From Variovorax sp. WS11 (GTDB taxonomy: Bacteria > Pseudomonadota > Gammaproteobacteria > Burkholderiales > Burkholderiaceae_C), in assembly GCF_010499245.1 (NCBI RefSeq), contig NZ_JAAGOW010000005.1, positions 620,001-684,000 on the forward strand: a stretch of 64,000 nt of DNA. Direction: 5' to 3'. Shown here piece by piece: positions 28,448-37,102 of the stretch. The notes under the pieces are model-generated. The model was given only the letters and a program-made list of their open reading frames with translations. It did no database searches and was not told the DNA's origin. Every line of letters starts with the position of its first letter. The first letter of the stretch is position 1. The translations under genes were made by a program, and so were the position numbers.

Positions 28448-28464
28448 TGTTGCAGGCTGGAACA
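28448..28464. promoter_or_regulatory. Probable sigma-54 activator site near pedF
   Basis: TGTTGCAGGCTGGAACA is one mismatch from TGYTCCA-N3-TGGAACA. It sits unusually close (9 nt) to the -24 element. An extra exact half-site TGCTCCA is at 28491-28497. It may also control the divergent regulator gene. Confidence 0.55.
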
Positions 28465-28662
28465 CAAATTGCCTTCCCGTGCCTGCCGATTGCTCCAGAT
28501 CAAGGCAGCCGGCCGGTTCGGTGGCACGCTTCGGGCGGATTCGGTGAAACCGGACCCGAAAGGCTGTACCCGGATAGCACGGTGCCGCGCCGCCCCAGGG
28601 CGCGCGGGATTCGCCGGAGACGAGCTGCCCGCCCGGCAGCGAAACGAGCAGGAGACACGAAG

Positions 28663-30777
28663 ATGTCCGTATCCCATCACGTTCCGGCCGCGACGGCCGG
28701 GAGCTGGTCGACGCCCACCGCCCTGCCCTGCATGCAGCAACCCGCGCGCATGGAGCAGATCGAGCAATCGCACCAGCGCTGCGCCGCGCTCGGGCTCACG
28801 CGCATCGAGCGCCCTGACTTCGAGCCGCTGATGCGCAGCGACCTGAGCCTGGCGCGGGAGCGCAACCATCGCCTGTTCACGCATGCGGCGCCGGTGATGG
28901 AGATGCTGTTCGAGCAGATCGTCGACACCGAAAGCATGATCGTGCTGGCCGATGCCCAGGGCACGATCCTGCACTCGGTCGGCGACGACAGGTTTCTGGA
29001 GCGAGCCGGCAAGGTCGCGCTGTCGCCGGGGGTCAACTGGGCCGAGCATTCCAAGGGCACGAACGCCATCGGCACCGCGCTTTTCCAGGAGTCGCCCACC
29101 GTCGTGCACGGCGGCGAGCACTTCATCCACGCCAACAGCTTTCTGACCTGCTCGGCCGCCCCCATCTTCGACCCGCGCGGCAACATGCTCGGCGTGCTCG
29201 ACGTCACCGGCGACCATCGCGCCTACCACCAGCACACCATGGGCCTGGTGCGCATGTCCGCGCGCATGATCGAGAACCAGTGGTTGTCCGACGACTTCGG
29301 CAACCGCCTGAGGCTGCACTTCCACAGCCGCGCCGAGTTCATCGGCACCCAGCTCGAGGGCATCATCGTGGTGGGCGCCGACGGCAAGATCCTGGGCGCC
29401 AATCGCAGCGCGATCGACCAGCTCGACATGAGCAGCGCGGCGCTGCGCATGCACAGCCTCACAAGCCTGTTCGGCACCAGCGTCGCGGCCATCTTCGATC
29501 ACTTCCGCGCGCCGCTGCCCACGCCCGCCTGCCTGAGCCTGGCGAGCGGCCGGCAGTTCTTCGTCAACGCCCGCTTCAACGGCCCGCGCGCGATGATGGC
29601 CGGCATGGAGGTCGAGGCGGCGAGCGCACCGGGCGGGCCACCCAACGCAAGCGTTCGCGCCGGCGCCGTTGCGGCCCTTCCGGGCGCTGCCACGCCCGCC
29701 CCGGGCAGCAGCTTGTCGGGCCTGCACTACCTGCGCACCGGCGACCCGCAGATCGAGGCGGTGGTCCAGAAGGTGCAGCGTGTCCTCAACCGCGACATCC
29801 CGCTGCTGATCCTCGGTGAAACCGGCACCGGCAAGGAGCTCCTGGCGCGTGCGGTGCACCAGGACTCCAACCGCGCCAAGCAGCCCTTCGTCGCCGTCAA
29901 CTGCGCCTCCATTCCCGAGTCGCTGATCGAGGCCGAGCTGTTCGGCTACGAGGACGGCGCCTTCACCGGCGCGCGCCGCAAGGGGGCCTGCGGACGCATC
30001 GTGCAGGCCAATGGGGGCACCCTCTTCCTGGACGAGATCGGCGACATGCCGCTGTCGCTGCAGGCGCGGCTGCTGCGCGTGCTGCAGGAGCGCTGCGTGA
30101 CGCCGCTGGGCAGCCAGAAATCCATCTCGGTGGACATCGCCGTGATCGGCGCCACCCACCGCAACCTGCGCGAGATGATCGAGGCCGGCACCTTCCGCGA
30201 GGACCTGTACTACCGCCTCAACGGGCTGGTGGTGCGCCTGCCGGCGCTGCGCGAGCGCCGCGACCTCGACATCGTGGCGCAGCGCATCCTGCTGGCCGAG
30301 TGCCCGCAGGGCACGCCCATGATCGCGCCCGCCGTCGCCGCGCTCTTCGGCGGCTACGCGTGGCCCGGCAACATCCGGCAGCTCGCGAACGTGCTGCGGA
30401 CCGCCGTCGTGATGGCGGCGGGCGAGGCGCAGATCACCGAGCACCATCTGTCGGATGACTTCCTCGAAGACACGCGGCGGCTTCGAGCGCCCCTGGCGGC
30501 GCCGCCGGCCGCCCATGCGGTCGCAGGGCAGGACGGCGCACCCGGCGCCTTGACGCCGGAGGCCGCGCCGGCCTTCGGTGCGCCACCGGCCGCCATTGCG
30601 CTGCCCGCGCCCGCGCCCTCTTCCACGCCCGAAGGCGCGGCGGTCCGCACGCTCGAAGAAGCCGAGATCGAGATGATCCGCGCCGCCGTCGAAGCCGCCC
30701 AGGGCAACATCTCCGTCGCCTCCAAGCGCCTGGGCATCAGCCGCAACACGATCTACCGCAAGCTGCGCTGGAAGTGA
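28663..30777 (+). CDS. Sigma-54-dependent transcription activator, AcoR-like
   Basis: A 704-residue enhancer-binding protein: N-terminal GAF-type sensor (about residues 75-205, with KGTNAIGTAL), a PAS-like linker region (230-310), AAA+ domain with Walker A GETGTGK (385-391), GAFTGA loop for sigma-54 contact (432-437) and Walker B LFLDEIGD, a Pro/Ala linker (500-560 region onward), and a C-terminal Fis-type helix-turn-helix (SVASKRLGISRNTIYRKL). AcoR relatives respond to alcohols or ketones. GCAGGAGACACGAAG precedes the ATG. It is the best candidate for the repeats found at the alcohol/PQQ promoters. Confidence 0.92.
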   Translation: MSVSHHVPAATAGSWSTPTALPCMQQPARMEQIEQSHQRCAALGLTRIERPDFEPLMRSDLSLARERNHRLFTHAAPVMEMLFEQIVDTESMIVLADAQGTILHSVGDDRFLERAGKVALSPGVNWAEHSKGTNAIGTALFQESPTVVHGGEHFIHANSFLTCSAAPIFDPRGNMLGVLDVTGDHRAYHQHTMGLVRMSARMIENQWLSDDFGNRLRLHFHSRAEFIGTQLEGIIVVGADGKILGANRSAIDQLDMSSAALRMHSLTSLFGTSVAAIFDHFRAPLPTPACLSLASGRQFFVNARFNGPRAMMAGMEVEAASAPGGPPNASVRAGAVAALPGAATPAPGSSLSGLHYLRTGDPQIEAVVQKVQRVLNRDIPLLILGETGTGKELLARAVHQDSNRAKQPFVAVNCASIPESLIEAELFGYEDGAFTGARRKGACGRIVQANGGTLFLDEIGDMPLSLQARLLRVLQERCVTPLGSQKSISVDIAVIGATHRNLREMIEAGTFREDLYYRLNGLVVRLPALRERRDLDIVAQRILLAECPQGTPMIAPAVAALFGGYAWPGNIRQLANVLRTAVVMAAGEAQITEHHLSDDFLEDTRRLRAPLAAPPAAHAVAGQDGAPGALTPEAAPAFGAPPAAIALPAPAPSSTPEGAAVRTLEEAEIEMIRAAVEAAQGNISVASKRLGISRNTIYRKLRWK

Positions 30778-30925
30778 ACCCCACCCCCGTATCGGCTCAC
30801 TTCGTGTAGCCGAGTACTCCCTCAAGGGGGCAACACCAGCGGCCCGGCAAAGCCGGCTCCGCGGAGTTTCCCGCCTGGGTCGTGCCAGTTTCCCGGGAAA
30901 TCCCTGTGCCATGGCTGCGCAGCAC

Positions 30926-30942
30926 TGCTCCACGGTGGAACA
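30926..30942. promoter_or_regulatory. Sigma-54 activator site upstream of pqqA
   Basis: TGCTCCACGGTGGAACA is an almost perfect 7-3-7 inverted repeat, about 140 bp upstream of the predicted pqqA transcript start, a normal enhancer distance. Confidence 0.65.
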
Positions 30943-31048
30943 CTGTCACGCGGGCCGCAGCAAGCGTTCGCCGCGCCGGCGCGCAAATGCCCGGGACAAC
31001 TCAGTGCAATCCCTTGTCCGGACGCCACCAGCGCCGACAACGTGCCAC

Positions 31049-31064
31049 CGGCACACCTCTTGCA
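31049..31064 (+). promoter_or_regulatory. Sigma-54 promoter of pqqABCDE
   Basis: CGGCACACCTCTTGCA matches the consensus with GG-N10-GC and TTGCA; only the first T differs. Predicted start near 31075, about 53 nt before pqqA. Confidence 0.7.
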
Positions 31065-31127
31065 GAAAGGTGAGCGTCCTGAAGGCAATCCCGCCCGGAC
31101 CTCACCCCAACGCTCAAGGAGACTCTC

Positions 31128-31202
31128 ATGCAATGGTCGCAACCCGCGTTCGAAGATCTGCGCTTCGGTTTCGAGATCACGATGTACATCTCGAATCGCT
31201 GA
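31128..31202 (+). CDS. pqqA: PQQ precursor peptide PqqA
   Basis: A 24-residue peptide beginning MQWSQPAFEDLRFGF and containing the cross-linked Glu and Tyr in E-I-T-M-Y, the atoms of which become PQQ. AAGGAGACTCTC precedes the ATG. It is the first gene of pqqABCDE. Confidence 0.95.
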   Translation: MQWSQPAFEDLRFGFEITMYISNR

Positions 31203-31263
31203 CCCCTTCGGCCCATCGGCGGCGCATCGAGGGCGATGCGCCGCCCCCAGCTCACACACTCCC

Positions 31264-32196
31264 ATGAAGATTCTCGTGCTCGGCTCCGGCGCCGGCGGCG
31301 GCTTCCCGCAATGGAACTGCAATTGCCGGCTGTGCGCGGGACAGCGCCAGGGCGCAGTGAGCGCGCATGCGCGCACGCAAAGCTCCATCGCCGTGTCCGC
31401 CGACGGCGAGTCCTGGGTGCTGCTGAACGCATCCCCCGACATCGGCCAGCAGATCCGCAGCCATGCACAGCTGCATCCGCGCGGCGGCCTGCGCGACACG
31501 CCGATCAAGGCGGTGGTGCTGATGGACGCACAGATCGATCACGTCACCGGCCTGCTGGGCCTGCGTGAAGGCCCCTGCATCGACGTCTACGCCACGCCCT
31601 GCGTGTTCGAGGACCTGACCACGGGCCTGCCGCTGCTCAACGTGCTGCAGCACTACTGCGGCACGCGCTGGCACATGCTGCCCGTGGCGGGCGAGCAGAC
31701 CCGTGCCGAGTTCCGCATCGAGGGTGTCTCTTCGCTGCGCTTCACCGCACTGGCCATTCCCGGCATGGCGCCGCCCTACTCGCCGCACCGACGCGAGCAG
31801 CTGGTGGGCGACAACATCGCCCTGCTCATCGAGGACCCGAACGACGGCACGCGCCTGTTCTACTCGCCCGGCCTGGCCGAGGTGGGTCAGCAGGAGCTGT
31901 GCTGGATGAGCGAGGCCGACTGCCTGCTCGTCGACGGCACCTTCTGGGAGGAAGACGAGATGCGGCTCGCCGGGCTGAGCGGCAAGACCGCCACCGAGAT
32001 GGGCCACCTGCCGCAGACGGCCAGCGCCGCACGCGCGGGCATGGTCGACGCCATGCAGGCCAGCAGCGCGCGCCGCAAGGTGCTCATCCACATCAACAAC
32101 AGCAACCCCATCCTCGACGAAGACAGCGCGCAGCGCCGGCTGCTGGACGCGCACGGCATCGAGGTGGCGTACGACGGCATGGAGATCACGCTGTGA
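31264..32196 (+). CDS. pqqB: PqqB, metallo-beta-lactamase-fold PQQ biosynthesis hydroxylase
   Basis: A 310-residue PqqB. N-terminal GSGAGGGFPQWNCNC with a structural zinc Cys pair, and the degenerate metal motif LMDAQIDHVTGLL in place of HxHxDH, typical of PqqB. It is thought to hydroxylate the Glu-Tyr-derived intermediate. The next gene overlaps its stop by GTGA, so pqqC is translationally coupled. Confidence 0.95.
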   Translation: MKILVLGSGAGGGFPQWNCNCRLCAGQRQGAVSAHARTQSSIAVSADGESWVLLNASPDIGQQIRSHAQLHPRGGLRDTPIKAVVLMDAQIDHVTGLLGLREGPCIDVYATPCVFEDLTTGLPLLNVLQHYCGTRWHMLPVAGEQTRAEFRIEGVSSLRFTALAIPGMAPPYSPHRREQLVGDNIALLIEDPNDGTRLFYSPGLAEVGQQELCWMSEADCLLVDGTFWEEDEMRLAGLSGKTATEMGHLPQTASAARAGMVDAMQASSARRKVLIHINNSNPILDEDSAQRRLLDAHGIEVAYDGMEITL

Positions 32197-32981
32197 ACAC
32201 CACCACCACCGAATGGCAGGACGCCCCGGCGCCGGCCGCCGCCTGCAGCACGCCACCCCTGCGCACGTGGCGCCCCGAGGAATTCGAGGCCCGGCTGCGT
32301 GCCTGCGAATCGCGCTACCACATTCACCATCCCTTCAACCTGCGCTTGAACCGCGGCGAGCTGCAACCCTTCCAGGTCCGCGGCTGGGTGGCGAACCGCT
32401 TCTACTACCAGCTGTGCATCCCGCAGAAGGACGCGGCGGTGCTGGCCAACTGCACCGAGCGCGCGGAACGGCGGCGCTGGCTCGAGCGCATCCTCGACCA
32501 CGACGGGCGCGACGACTTCGCCGGCGCCAATGCCGGTGGCATCGAGGCCTGGAGCCGGCTCGGCCAGGCGACGGGCCTCGGGCACGACGCGCTCTGGTCG
32601 CAGCGCCATGTGCAGCCCGGCGTGCGCTTTGCCGTCGACGCATACCTCAACTTCGCGCGCAGCAGGCCGTGGGAGGAAGCGGCGATCTCCTCGCTGACCG
32701 AGATGTTCGCCCCGAAGATCCACGCCGACCGCCTGGCCGGCTGGCCGTCGCTGTACCCGTGGATCCAGGCCGAGGGCCTGGCCTACTTTCGCCAGCGCAT
32801 CCCGCTGGCCACGCGCGACGTCGAGCATGGCCTCGAGGTTGCGCGCCGCTGGTCCTGCACGCGCGAGCGCCAGGACCGTGCGCTCCAGATCCTGCATTTC
32901 AAGCTGGACATCCTGTGGTCGATGCTCGATGCCATCGAGCGCGCCTACCCCGACGATCTGCCGATGGAGCTGCGCCCATGA
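32193..32981 (+). CDS. pqqC: PqqC, final oxidase of PQQ synthesis
   Basis: A 262-residue helical oxidase. Recognisable motifs are RYHIHHPFN, GWVANRFYYQ and PKIHADRLAGWPSLYPWI. PqqC performs the last ring closure and eight-electron oxidation to PQQ without a cofactor. The start is GTG within GTGA of the pqqB stop. It overlaps pqqD by 4 nt. Confidence 0.95.
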   Translation: MNTTTTEWQDAPAPAAACSTPPLRTWRPEEFEARLRACESRYHIHHPFNLRLNRGELQPFQVRGWVANRFYYQLCIPQKDAAVLANCTERAERRRWLERILDHDGRDDFAGANAGGIEAWSRLGQATGLGHDALWSQRHVQPGVRFAVDAYLNFARSRPWEEAAISSLTEMFAPKIHADRLAGWPSLYPWIQAEGLAYFRQRIPLATRDVEHGLEVARRWSCTRERQDRALQILHFKLDILWSMLDAIERAYPDDLPMELRP

Positions 32982-33241
32982 CGACCCCAGAAGCCAAGCC
33001 GGCCGTGGCCACGATGTTCCGGCTGCAGTTCGAGCCGGCGCAGAACAGCTGGGTGTTGCTCTATCCCGAGGGCATGGTGCGCCTCAACACGCCGGCGGCC
33101 GAGATCCTGCGGCGCTGCGACGGCTGCCGCTCGGTGGACGAGATCGTGGCGGAGCTGGAGCTCGCCTTCGCGCAGCCGGCGCTGCACGACGATGTCTGCA
33201 CCTTCCTCGCGCAGGCCCGGCAGCGCGGCTGGCTGCAGTAG
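32978..33241 (+). CDS. pqqD: PqqD, peptide chaperone for PqqA
   Basis: An 87-residue PqqD with the conserved YPEGMVRLNTPAAEIL and CDGCRSVDEIVAEL segments. It binds PqqA and presents it to PqqE. ATGA overlap with the pqqC stop. Confidence 0.93.
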   Translation: MTTPEAKPAVATMFRLQFEPAQNSWVLLYPEGMVRLNTPAAEILRRCDGCRSVDEIVAELELAFAQPALHDDVCTFLAQARQRGWLQ

Positions 33242-33249
33242 GACATGCC

Positions 33250-34440
33250 ATGCACGGCCCGACGATCAAGCCGCCGATGTGGCTGCTGGCGGAGCTCACC
33301 TACCGCTGCCCGCTGCATTGCCTCTTCTGCTCGAACCCGGTCGACTACGCCCGGCACCAGGACGAGCTGGACACGCCGACCTGGAAGCGCATCCTCGGCG
33401 AAGCGCGCGCCCTCGGCGCGGTGCAGCTCGGCTTTTCGGGCGGCGAGCCGCTGCTGCGCGAGGACCTCGAGGATCTGGTCGCTCACGCGCGCGGGCTCGG
33501 CTTCTACACCAACCTCATCACCTCCGGCGTCGGGCTCACCGAGGGCCGCGCCAAGGCGCTGAAAGCGGCCGGTCTGGACCACATCCAGCTGTCCTTCCAG
33601 GATTCGACGCGCGAGCTCAACGACTTCATCAGCTCGACGCGCACCTTCGAGCTCAAGTCGAAGGTCGCCGCGATCATCAAGGCGCAGGGCTACCCGATGG
33701 TGCTGAACTGCGTCATGCACCGCTTCAACCTGCCGCATGTGGGTCGCATCATTGACATGGCAGAGCGCATGGGCGCCGACTACCTCGAGCTTGCCAACAC
33801 GCAGTACTACGGATGGGCCTGGCTCAATCGAGCGGCCCTGATGCCCACGGTCGATGAGCTGCGCGACGCCGAGGCCATCATGATGGCCCATCGCGAGCGT
33901 CAGGGCAGCCGCATGAAGGTCCTGTGGGTCTCGCCCGACTATGCAGACGCCAAGCCCAAGCCCTGCATGGCGGGCTGGGGGTCCCTGTTCATGGTGGTGG
34001 CGCCCGACGGCAAGGCCTTGCCGTGCCACAGCGCGCGCATGCTCCCCGGCATCGACTTCCCGGACCTGCGGGACACGCCGGTGCGCGACGCCTGGTATGA
34101 CAGCGCCGCCTTCAACCGCTACCGCGGACAGGCCTGGATGAAGGACGGCTGCAGCGACTGCGACGAGCGCGAGAAAGACTTCGGCGGCTGCCGCTGCCAG
34201 GCCTTTCTGGTCACGGGCGATGCGGCCGCCACCGACCCGGTGTGCCCGAAGAGCGAGCACCGTGGGCGCATCGACGCCATGCTGGCCGAGGCGCAGGCCG
34301 AGCGCACGCAGCACGCCGCATGCGGCGCGCCGGTGCAGCCGCTTCGCTTCGTGCCTGGCGCCTCCAGGCAGGCCGGGCTGATCTATCGCGGCGACGAGAA
34401 CTCTCGCCTGCTATCCCCTGTGAAGGACACGCCATGCTGA
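33250..34440 (+). CDS. pqqE: PqqE, radical-SAM PqqA cross-linking enzyme
   Basis: A 396-residue radical-SAM/SPASM enzyme: C20-x3-C24-x2-C27 (YRCPLHCLFCSN) binds the SAM cluster; the SPASM region carries further Cys (KPCMAGWGS, LPCHSAR, DGCSDCDE, GGCRCQ). It forms the Glu-Tyr carbon-carbon bond in PqqA. I used the ATG 8 nt after pqqD. No pqqF-like protease gene follows; a peptidase must be encoded elsewhere. Confidence 0.95.
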   Translation: MHGPTIKPPMWLLAELTYRCPLHCLFCSNPVDYARHQDELDTPTWKRILGEARALGAVQLGFSGGEPLLREDLEDLVAHARGLGFYTNLITSGVGLTEGRAKALKAAGLDHIQLSFQDSTRELNDFISSTRTFELKSKVAAIIKAQGYPMVLNCVMHRFNLPHVGRIIDMAERMGADYLELANTQYYGWAWLNRAALMPTVDELRDAEAIMMAHRERQGSRMKVLWVSPDYADAKPKPCMAGWGSLFMVVAPDGKALPCHSARMLPGIDFPDLRDTPVRDAWYDSAAFNRYRGQAWMKDGCSDCDEREKDFGGCRCQAFLVTGDAAATDPVCPKSEHRGRIDAMLAEAQAERTQHAACGAPVQPLRFVPGASRQAGLIYRGDENSRLLSPVKDTPC

Positions 34441-34598
34441 TGGTGCGCAGCCTCACCCGGTAGGCGTTCCATGAAAGGCTGAGCGTGCCGCTCAGCTGGC
34501 GCGTTGCGGCGAGGTTGAGGAAGGCCGCCCGGTCGGCAACTGCGCCACGACGTCCTGCGCCATGGCCGGAACGCCGATGCAGGGCACCACCAGGGCGA

Positions 34599-34625
34599 CG
34601 GCTGCGCGGCAATGCCGCGCAGCCG
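34599..34625. terminator. Hairpin between convergent pqqE and HiPIP genes
   Basis: CGGCTGCGCGGC and GCCGCGCAGCCG pair perfectly over 12 bp around AAT. It sits just after the HiPIP stop and 159 nt after pqqE, with no T-run. It could end transcription from either side. Confidence 0.45.
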
Positions 34626-34628
34626 CCC

Positions 34629-34949
34629 TCAGGCGGGCTTGGCGGCCCACGCGTTGCACCAGCCGGGGCCCGCGATCTGCTTGCGCCCGAACATCGCGCA
34701 GCCGCCCCATTCGTCGGTGCTGCTGCCCTGGAAGAACGAGCAGTTGGTGCAGCGCTGCGTGGGGCTGTGCTTGGGAAAGCGCTTCTTGTCGACCTTGCTG
34801 GTGTCGTGCAAGTAGCCCAGGGCCTTTGCCGTCTCGTCGCTCTCCTCCACCCGCGGGGGTGCGGCCCGCGCGAGTTCGGGAAGCGCGAGGACGGCGCTGC
34901 CGCCAGCCACGGTGCGGATGATGAAGATGCGGCGCGTGGTGTCTTTCAT
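34629..34949 (-). CDS. High-potential iron-sulfur protein (HiPIP)
   Basis: A 106-residue periplasmic HiPIP. A twin-arginine-like signal (TTRRIFIIRTVAGGSAVLAL) precedes the mature domain with cluster ligands C67, C70, C84 and C98 (RCTNCSFFQG, GGCAMFG, GWCNAW). It is a soluble electron carrier at high potential. It starts 36 nt after the PQQ dehydrogenase gene, so it probably takes electrons from that pathway, directly or through PedF. Confidence 0.92.
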   Translation of the reverse strand: MKDTTRRIFIIRTVAGGSAVLALPELARAAPPRVEESDETAKALGYLHDTSKVDKKRFPKHSPTQRCTNCSFFQGSSTDEWGGCAMFGRKQIAGPGWCNAWAAKPA

Positions 34950-34985
34950 GTGGGATCTCCGGTCTTGTGTGGATGCCTGTCTCTG

Positions 34986-36767
34986 TCAGTTCGCCTTCGC
35001 GGTGCGGGTGCTGCTCTTGCTCTCGCCGGCCTTGGGGATCTTGAACACCCACACCATGCCGCCTTGCTCCAGGAAGTTGACCTTCTTGGCCACCTCGCCG
35101 CCCCACAGCGGCACCGCACCGCCCCAGCCGGAGACCACACTCACGTACTGCTCGCCGCCTTGCTGCCAGGTCACCGGTGGCGCCACCACGCCGGAGCCGG
35201 TCTGGAACTCCCAGACCACCTTGCCGGTCTTGGCATCGGCCGCCTTGAGGTAGCCCTCGGGCGTACCCCAGAACACCAGGTTGCCGCCGGTGGTCAGCAC
35301 GCCACCCCACAGGGGCGCGTTGTTCTTGACCTCCCAGGCGATCTTCCCGGTCTTCGGATCGATCGCGCGCAGCGCGCCGATGTAGTCCTCGTTGAGCGGC
35401 TTGATGGTGAAGCCGGCACCGAGGTACGCCGCGCCCTTCTTGTAGGCCACCGGTTCGTTCCAGATCTCCATGCCCCATTCGTTGGCGGGCACGTAGAACA
35501 TCTTCGTGTCGGGGCTGTAGGCCATCGGCATCTGGTTCTTGCCGCCGAGGAAGCCCGGCGCGGCGAAGACCGCACTGCCCTTCTTGCCGTCGGCGCCCGC
35601 AGTCGGATCGCCGGGCCGGTTGTCGGCGATGAAGTTGGGGCGGCCGGTTTTCAGGTCGATGCTGCTGGCCCAGGTGATCTTCTTGACGAAGGGGAAGGCG
35701 TTGATGAGCTTGCCCGTGGCCGCGTCGTTCACGTAGAAGAAGCCATTGCGGTCCGCCTTGCCGCCGACGCGCTTGCCGTCCATGTCGAAGGTCACGAACT
35801 CGTTCACGCCGTCGAAGTCCCAGCTGTCGTTGGGCGTGCTTTGGTAGTGCCACTTGATCTGGCCGGTCTTCACGTCGATCGCCACGGTCGAGCAGGAGAA
35901 CAGGTTGTCGCCTTGGCGCAGGTGGCTGTTCCAGGGAGCGGGGTTGCCGGTGCCGAAGTAGGCGAGCCCCGTCTTGCCGTCGTAGGTGCCGCCGAGCCAG
36001 GTGGCGGCGCCGCCGGTCTTCCACAGGTCGCCCGGCCAGCTCTGGTTGGTGGTGCCCGAGACGCCGTTCTCCTTGGCCGCGCCATCGGCGTCGTAGGTGA
36101 AGCCCATGTGGCCTTCGACGGTGGGCCGCATCCAGACCAGCCGCCCGGTCTTGGCATCGCGCGCCTCCACGCGGCCCACCACGCCGAACTCGCCGCCGGA
36201 CACGCCGGTGAGGATCAGCCCGTTGGCGATGATGGGCGCCGCGGTGGCCGAGTAGCCGGCCTTGTAGTCGTCGATCTTCTCCTTCCACACCACATCGCCG
36301 GTGTTCTGGTCGAGCGCCACGAGCTGCGCGTCCAGCGTGGCGAAGATCACCAGGTTGTCGTACAGCGCGGCCCCGCGGTTGACCACGTCGCAGCAGGGCA
36401 TGATGCCTTCGGGCAGGCGGTGCTCGTACTTCCACAGCTTCCGGCCGGTCGTGGCATCGAGCGCGAACAGGCGGGAGTAGGAGGCCGTGACGAACATCTT
36501 GCCGTTGTGGATGACCGGCTGGGCTTCCTGTCCGCGCTGCTTCTCGCCGCCGAAGGAGAAGGCCCACACCGGCGCCAGCTTGCCGACGGTCGCCGTGTTG
36601 ACCTGCTTGAGCGGCGAGTAGCGCTGTCCCTGGGTATTCAATCCCCAGGTGAGGATGTTGCCGGTGGCGGTGGCTTCGTTCTCGATCATCTTGTCGGTCA
36701 CAACGGCGTGGGCCGCCGAGGCGGCCAGGCCGGCGGATATGAGAACGGTCAAGAGCTTGAGTTGCAT
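34986..36767 (-). CDS. PQQ-dependent alcohol dehydrogenase, lanthanide-type signature
   Basis: A 593-residue eight-bladed quinoprotein with a signal peptide ending near residue 21 (ASAAHA). The adjacent cysteines C125-C126 (MPCCDVVNRG) form the ring over PQQ, and tryptophan docking motifs recur (for example TGDVVWKEKI, GKIAWEVKN). The active-site stretch is WDFDGVNEF: the catalytic Asp317 is followed two residues later by Asp319, the signature of lanthanide-dependent enzymes (XoxF, PedH, ExaF); calcium enzymes have a smaller residue there. It has no cytochrome domain. GAGGAGACG precedes the ATG. Sigma-54 promoter and activator repeat lie upstream. Confidence 0.93.
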   Translation of the reverse strand: MQLKLLTVLISAGLAASAAHAVVTDKMIENEATATGNILTWGLNTQGQRYSPLKQVNTATVGKLAPVWAFSFGGEKQRGQEAQPVIHNGKMFVTASYSRLFALDATTGRKLWKYEHRLPEGIMPCCDVVNRGAALYDNLVIFATLDAQLVALDQNTGDVVWKEKIDDYKAGYSATAAPIIANGLILTGVSGGEFGVVGRVEARDAKTGRLVWMRPTVEGHMGFTYDADGAAKENGVSGTTNQSWPGDLWKTGGAATWLGGTYDGKTGLAYFGTGNPAPWNSHLRQGDNLFSCSTVAIDVKTGQIKWHYQSTPNDSWDFDGVNEFVTFDMDGKRVGGKADRNGFFYVNDAATGKLINAFPFVKKITWASSIDLKTGRPNFIADNRPGDPTAGADGKKGSAVFAAPGFLGGKNQMPMAYSPDTKMFYVPANEWGMEIWNEPVAYKKGAAYLGAGFTIKPLNEDYIGALRAIDPKTGKIAWEVKNNAPLWGGVLTTGGNLVFWGTPEGYLKAADAKTGKVVWEFQTGSGVVAPPVTWQQGGEQYVSVVSGWGGAVPLWGGEVAKKVNFLEQGGMVWVFKIPKAGESKSSTRTAKAN

Positions 36768-36844
36768 GGGGTCGTCTCCTCGCGGGGGGTTGAAAAGCGC
36801 ATCGGACACGTCCTGATGGCCGTGTCTTCCACGTCCCATGAGGG

Positions 36845-36859
36845 GCAATGTCCGTGCCA
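36845..36859 (-). promoter_or_regulatory. Sigma-54 promoter of the PQQ dehydrogenase gene
   Basis: On the minus strand TGGCACGGACATTGC is an exact TGGCAC-N5-TTGC match. Predicted start near 36833, 66 nt before the ATG. Confidence 0.78.
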
Positions 36860-36931
36860 CGCGGCCCGGGGTGCCGGAGGGCTGCCGAGGGGTTCAAATG
36901 GGTCGACAAGTCGCGGGTTTTCCCGCTGCAC

Positions 36932-36948
36932 TGCTCCACGTTTGAGCA
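36932..36948. promoter_or_regulatory. Sigma-54 activator site, PQQ dehydrogenase
   Basis: TGCTCCACGTTTGAGCA is a 7-3-7 inverted repeat of the same type as at pqqA, about 107 bp upstream of the predicted start. Confidence 0.6.
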
Positions 36949-37006
36949 GCCGGGCCGCCGCGGGCGTGGCACGAAGGCACACCCGTCGCGCCAAAGCGCA
37001 AGGAGC

Positions 37007-37020
37007 TTGCTTCAGATCAA
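37007..37020. promoter_or_regulatory. Imperfect FNR-type box upstream of globin
   Basis: TTGCTTCAGATCAA has one exact half-site (ATCAA) and one with two changes. It ends 82 nt before the globin ATG. Confidence 0.4.
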
Positions 37021-37102
37021 AGAAAACGGCGACCCATCCGCGCTAGGCTTCGCTTGCGGTTCCAAATGGAATGCAACGCCAGGAGACAAAAGGAGATGTG
37101 GG

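Larger units (their letters stand above)
30778..31127. other. Intergenic region upstream of pqqA
   Basis: 350 bp without a supported gene. It contains the best copy of the activator repeat (30926), a weaker half-copy TGTGCCA near 30905, and a sigma-54 promoter (31049), all oriented to drive pqqABCDE. Confidence 0.7.
36768..37102. other. Divergent intergenic region, PQQ dehydrogenase / globin
   Basis: 335 bp with no supported gene. It contains a minus-strand sigma-54 promoter (36845), an activator repeat (36932) and, on the globin side, an FNR-like box with one good half-site (37007). Confidence 0.7.

Noticed and set aside
28490..28503. TTGCTCCAGATCAA as an FNR box
   Set aside because: Only one half-site fits FNR, and TGCTCCA is an exact half of the sigma-54 activator repeat, which suits the pedF/regulator context better.
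28522..28536. TGGCACGCTTCGGGC as a sigma-54 promoter for the activator gene
   Set aside because: GG-N10-GC spacing is right, but the -12 element is GGGC instead of TTGC, so it is too weak to claim.
34434..34463. Nine-codon ORF after pqqE
   Set aside because: Too short and without conserved features; probably chance.
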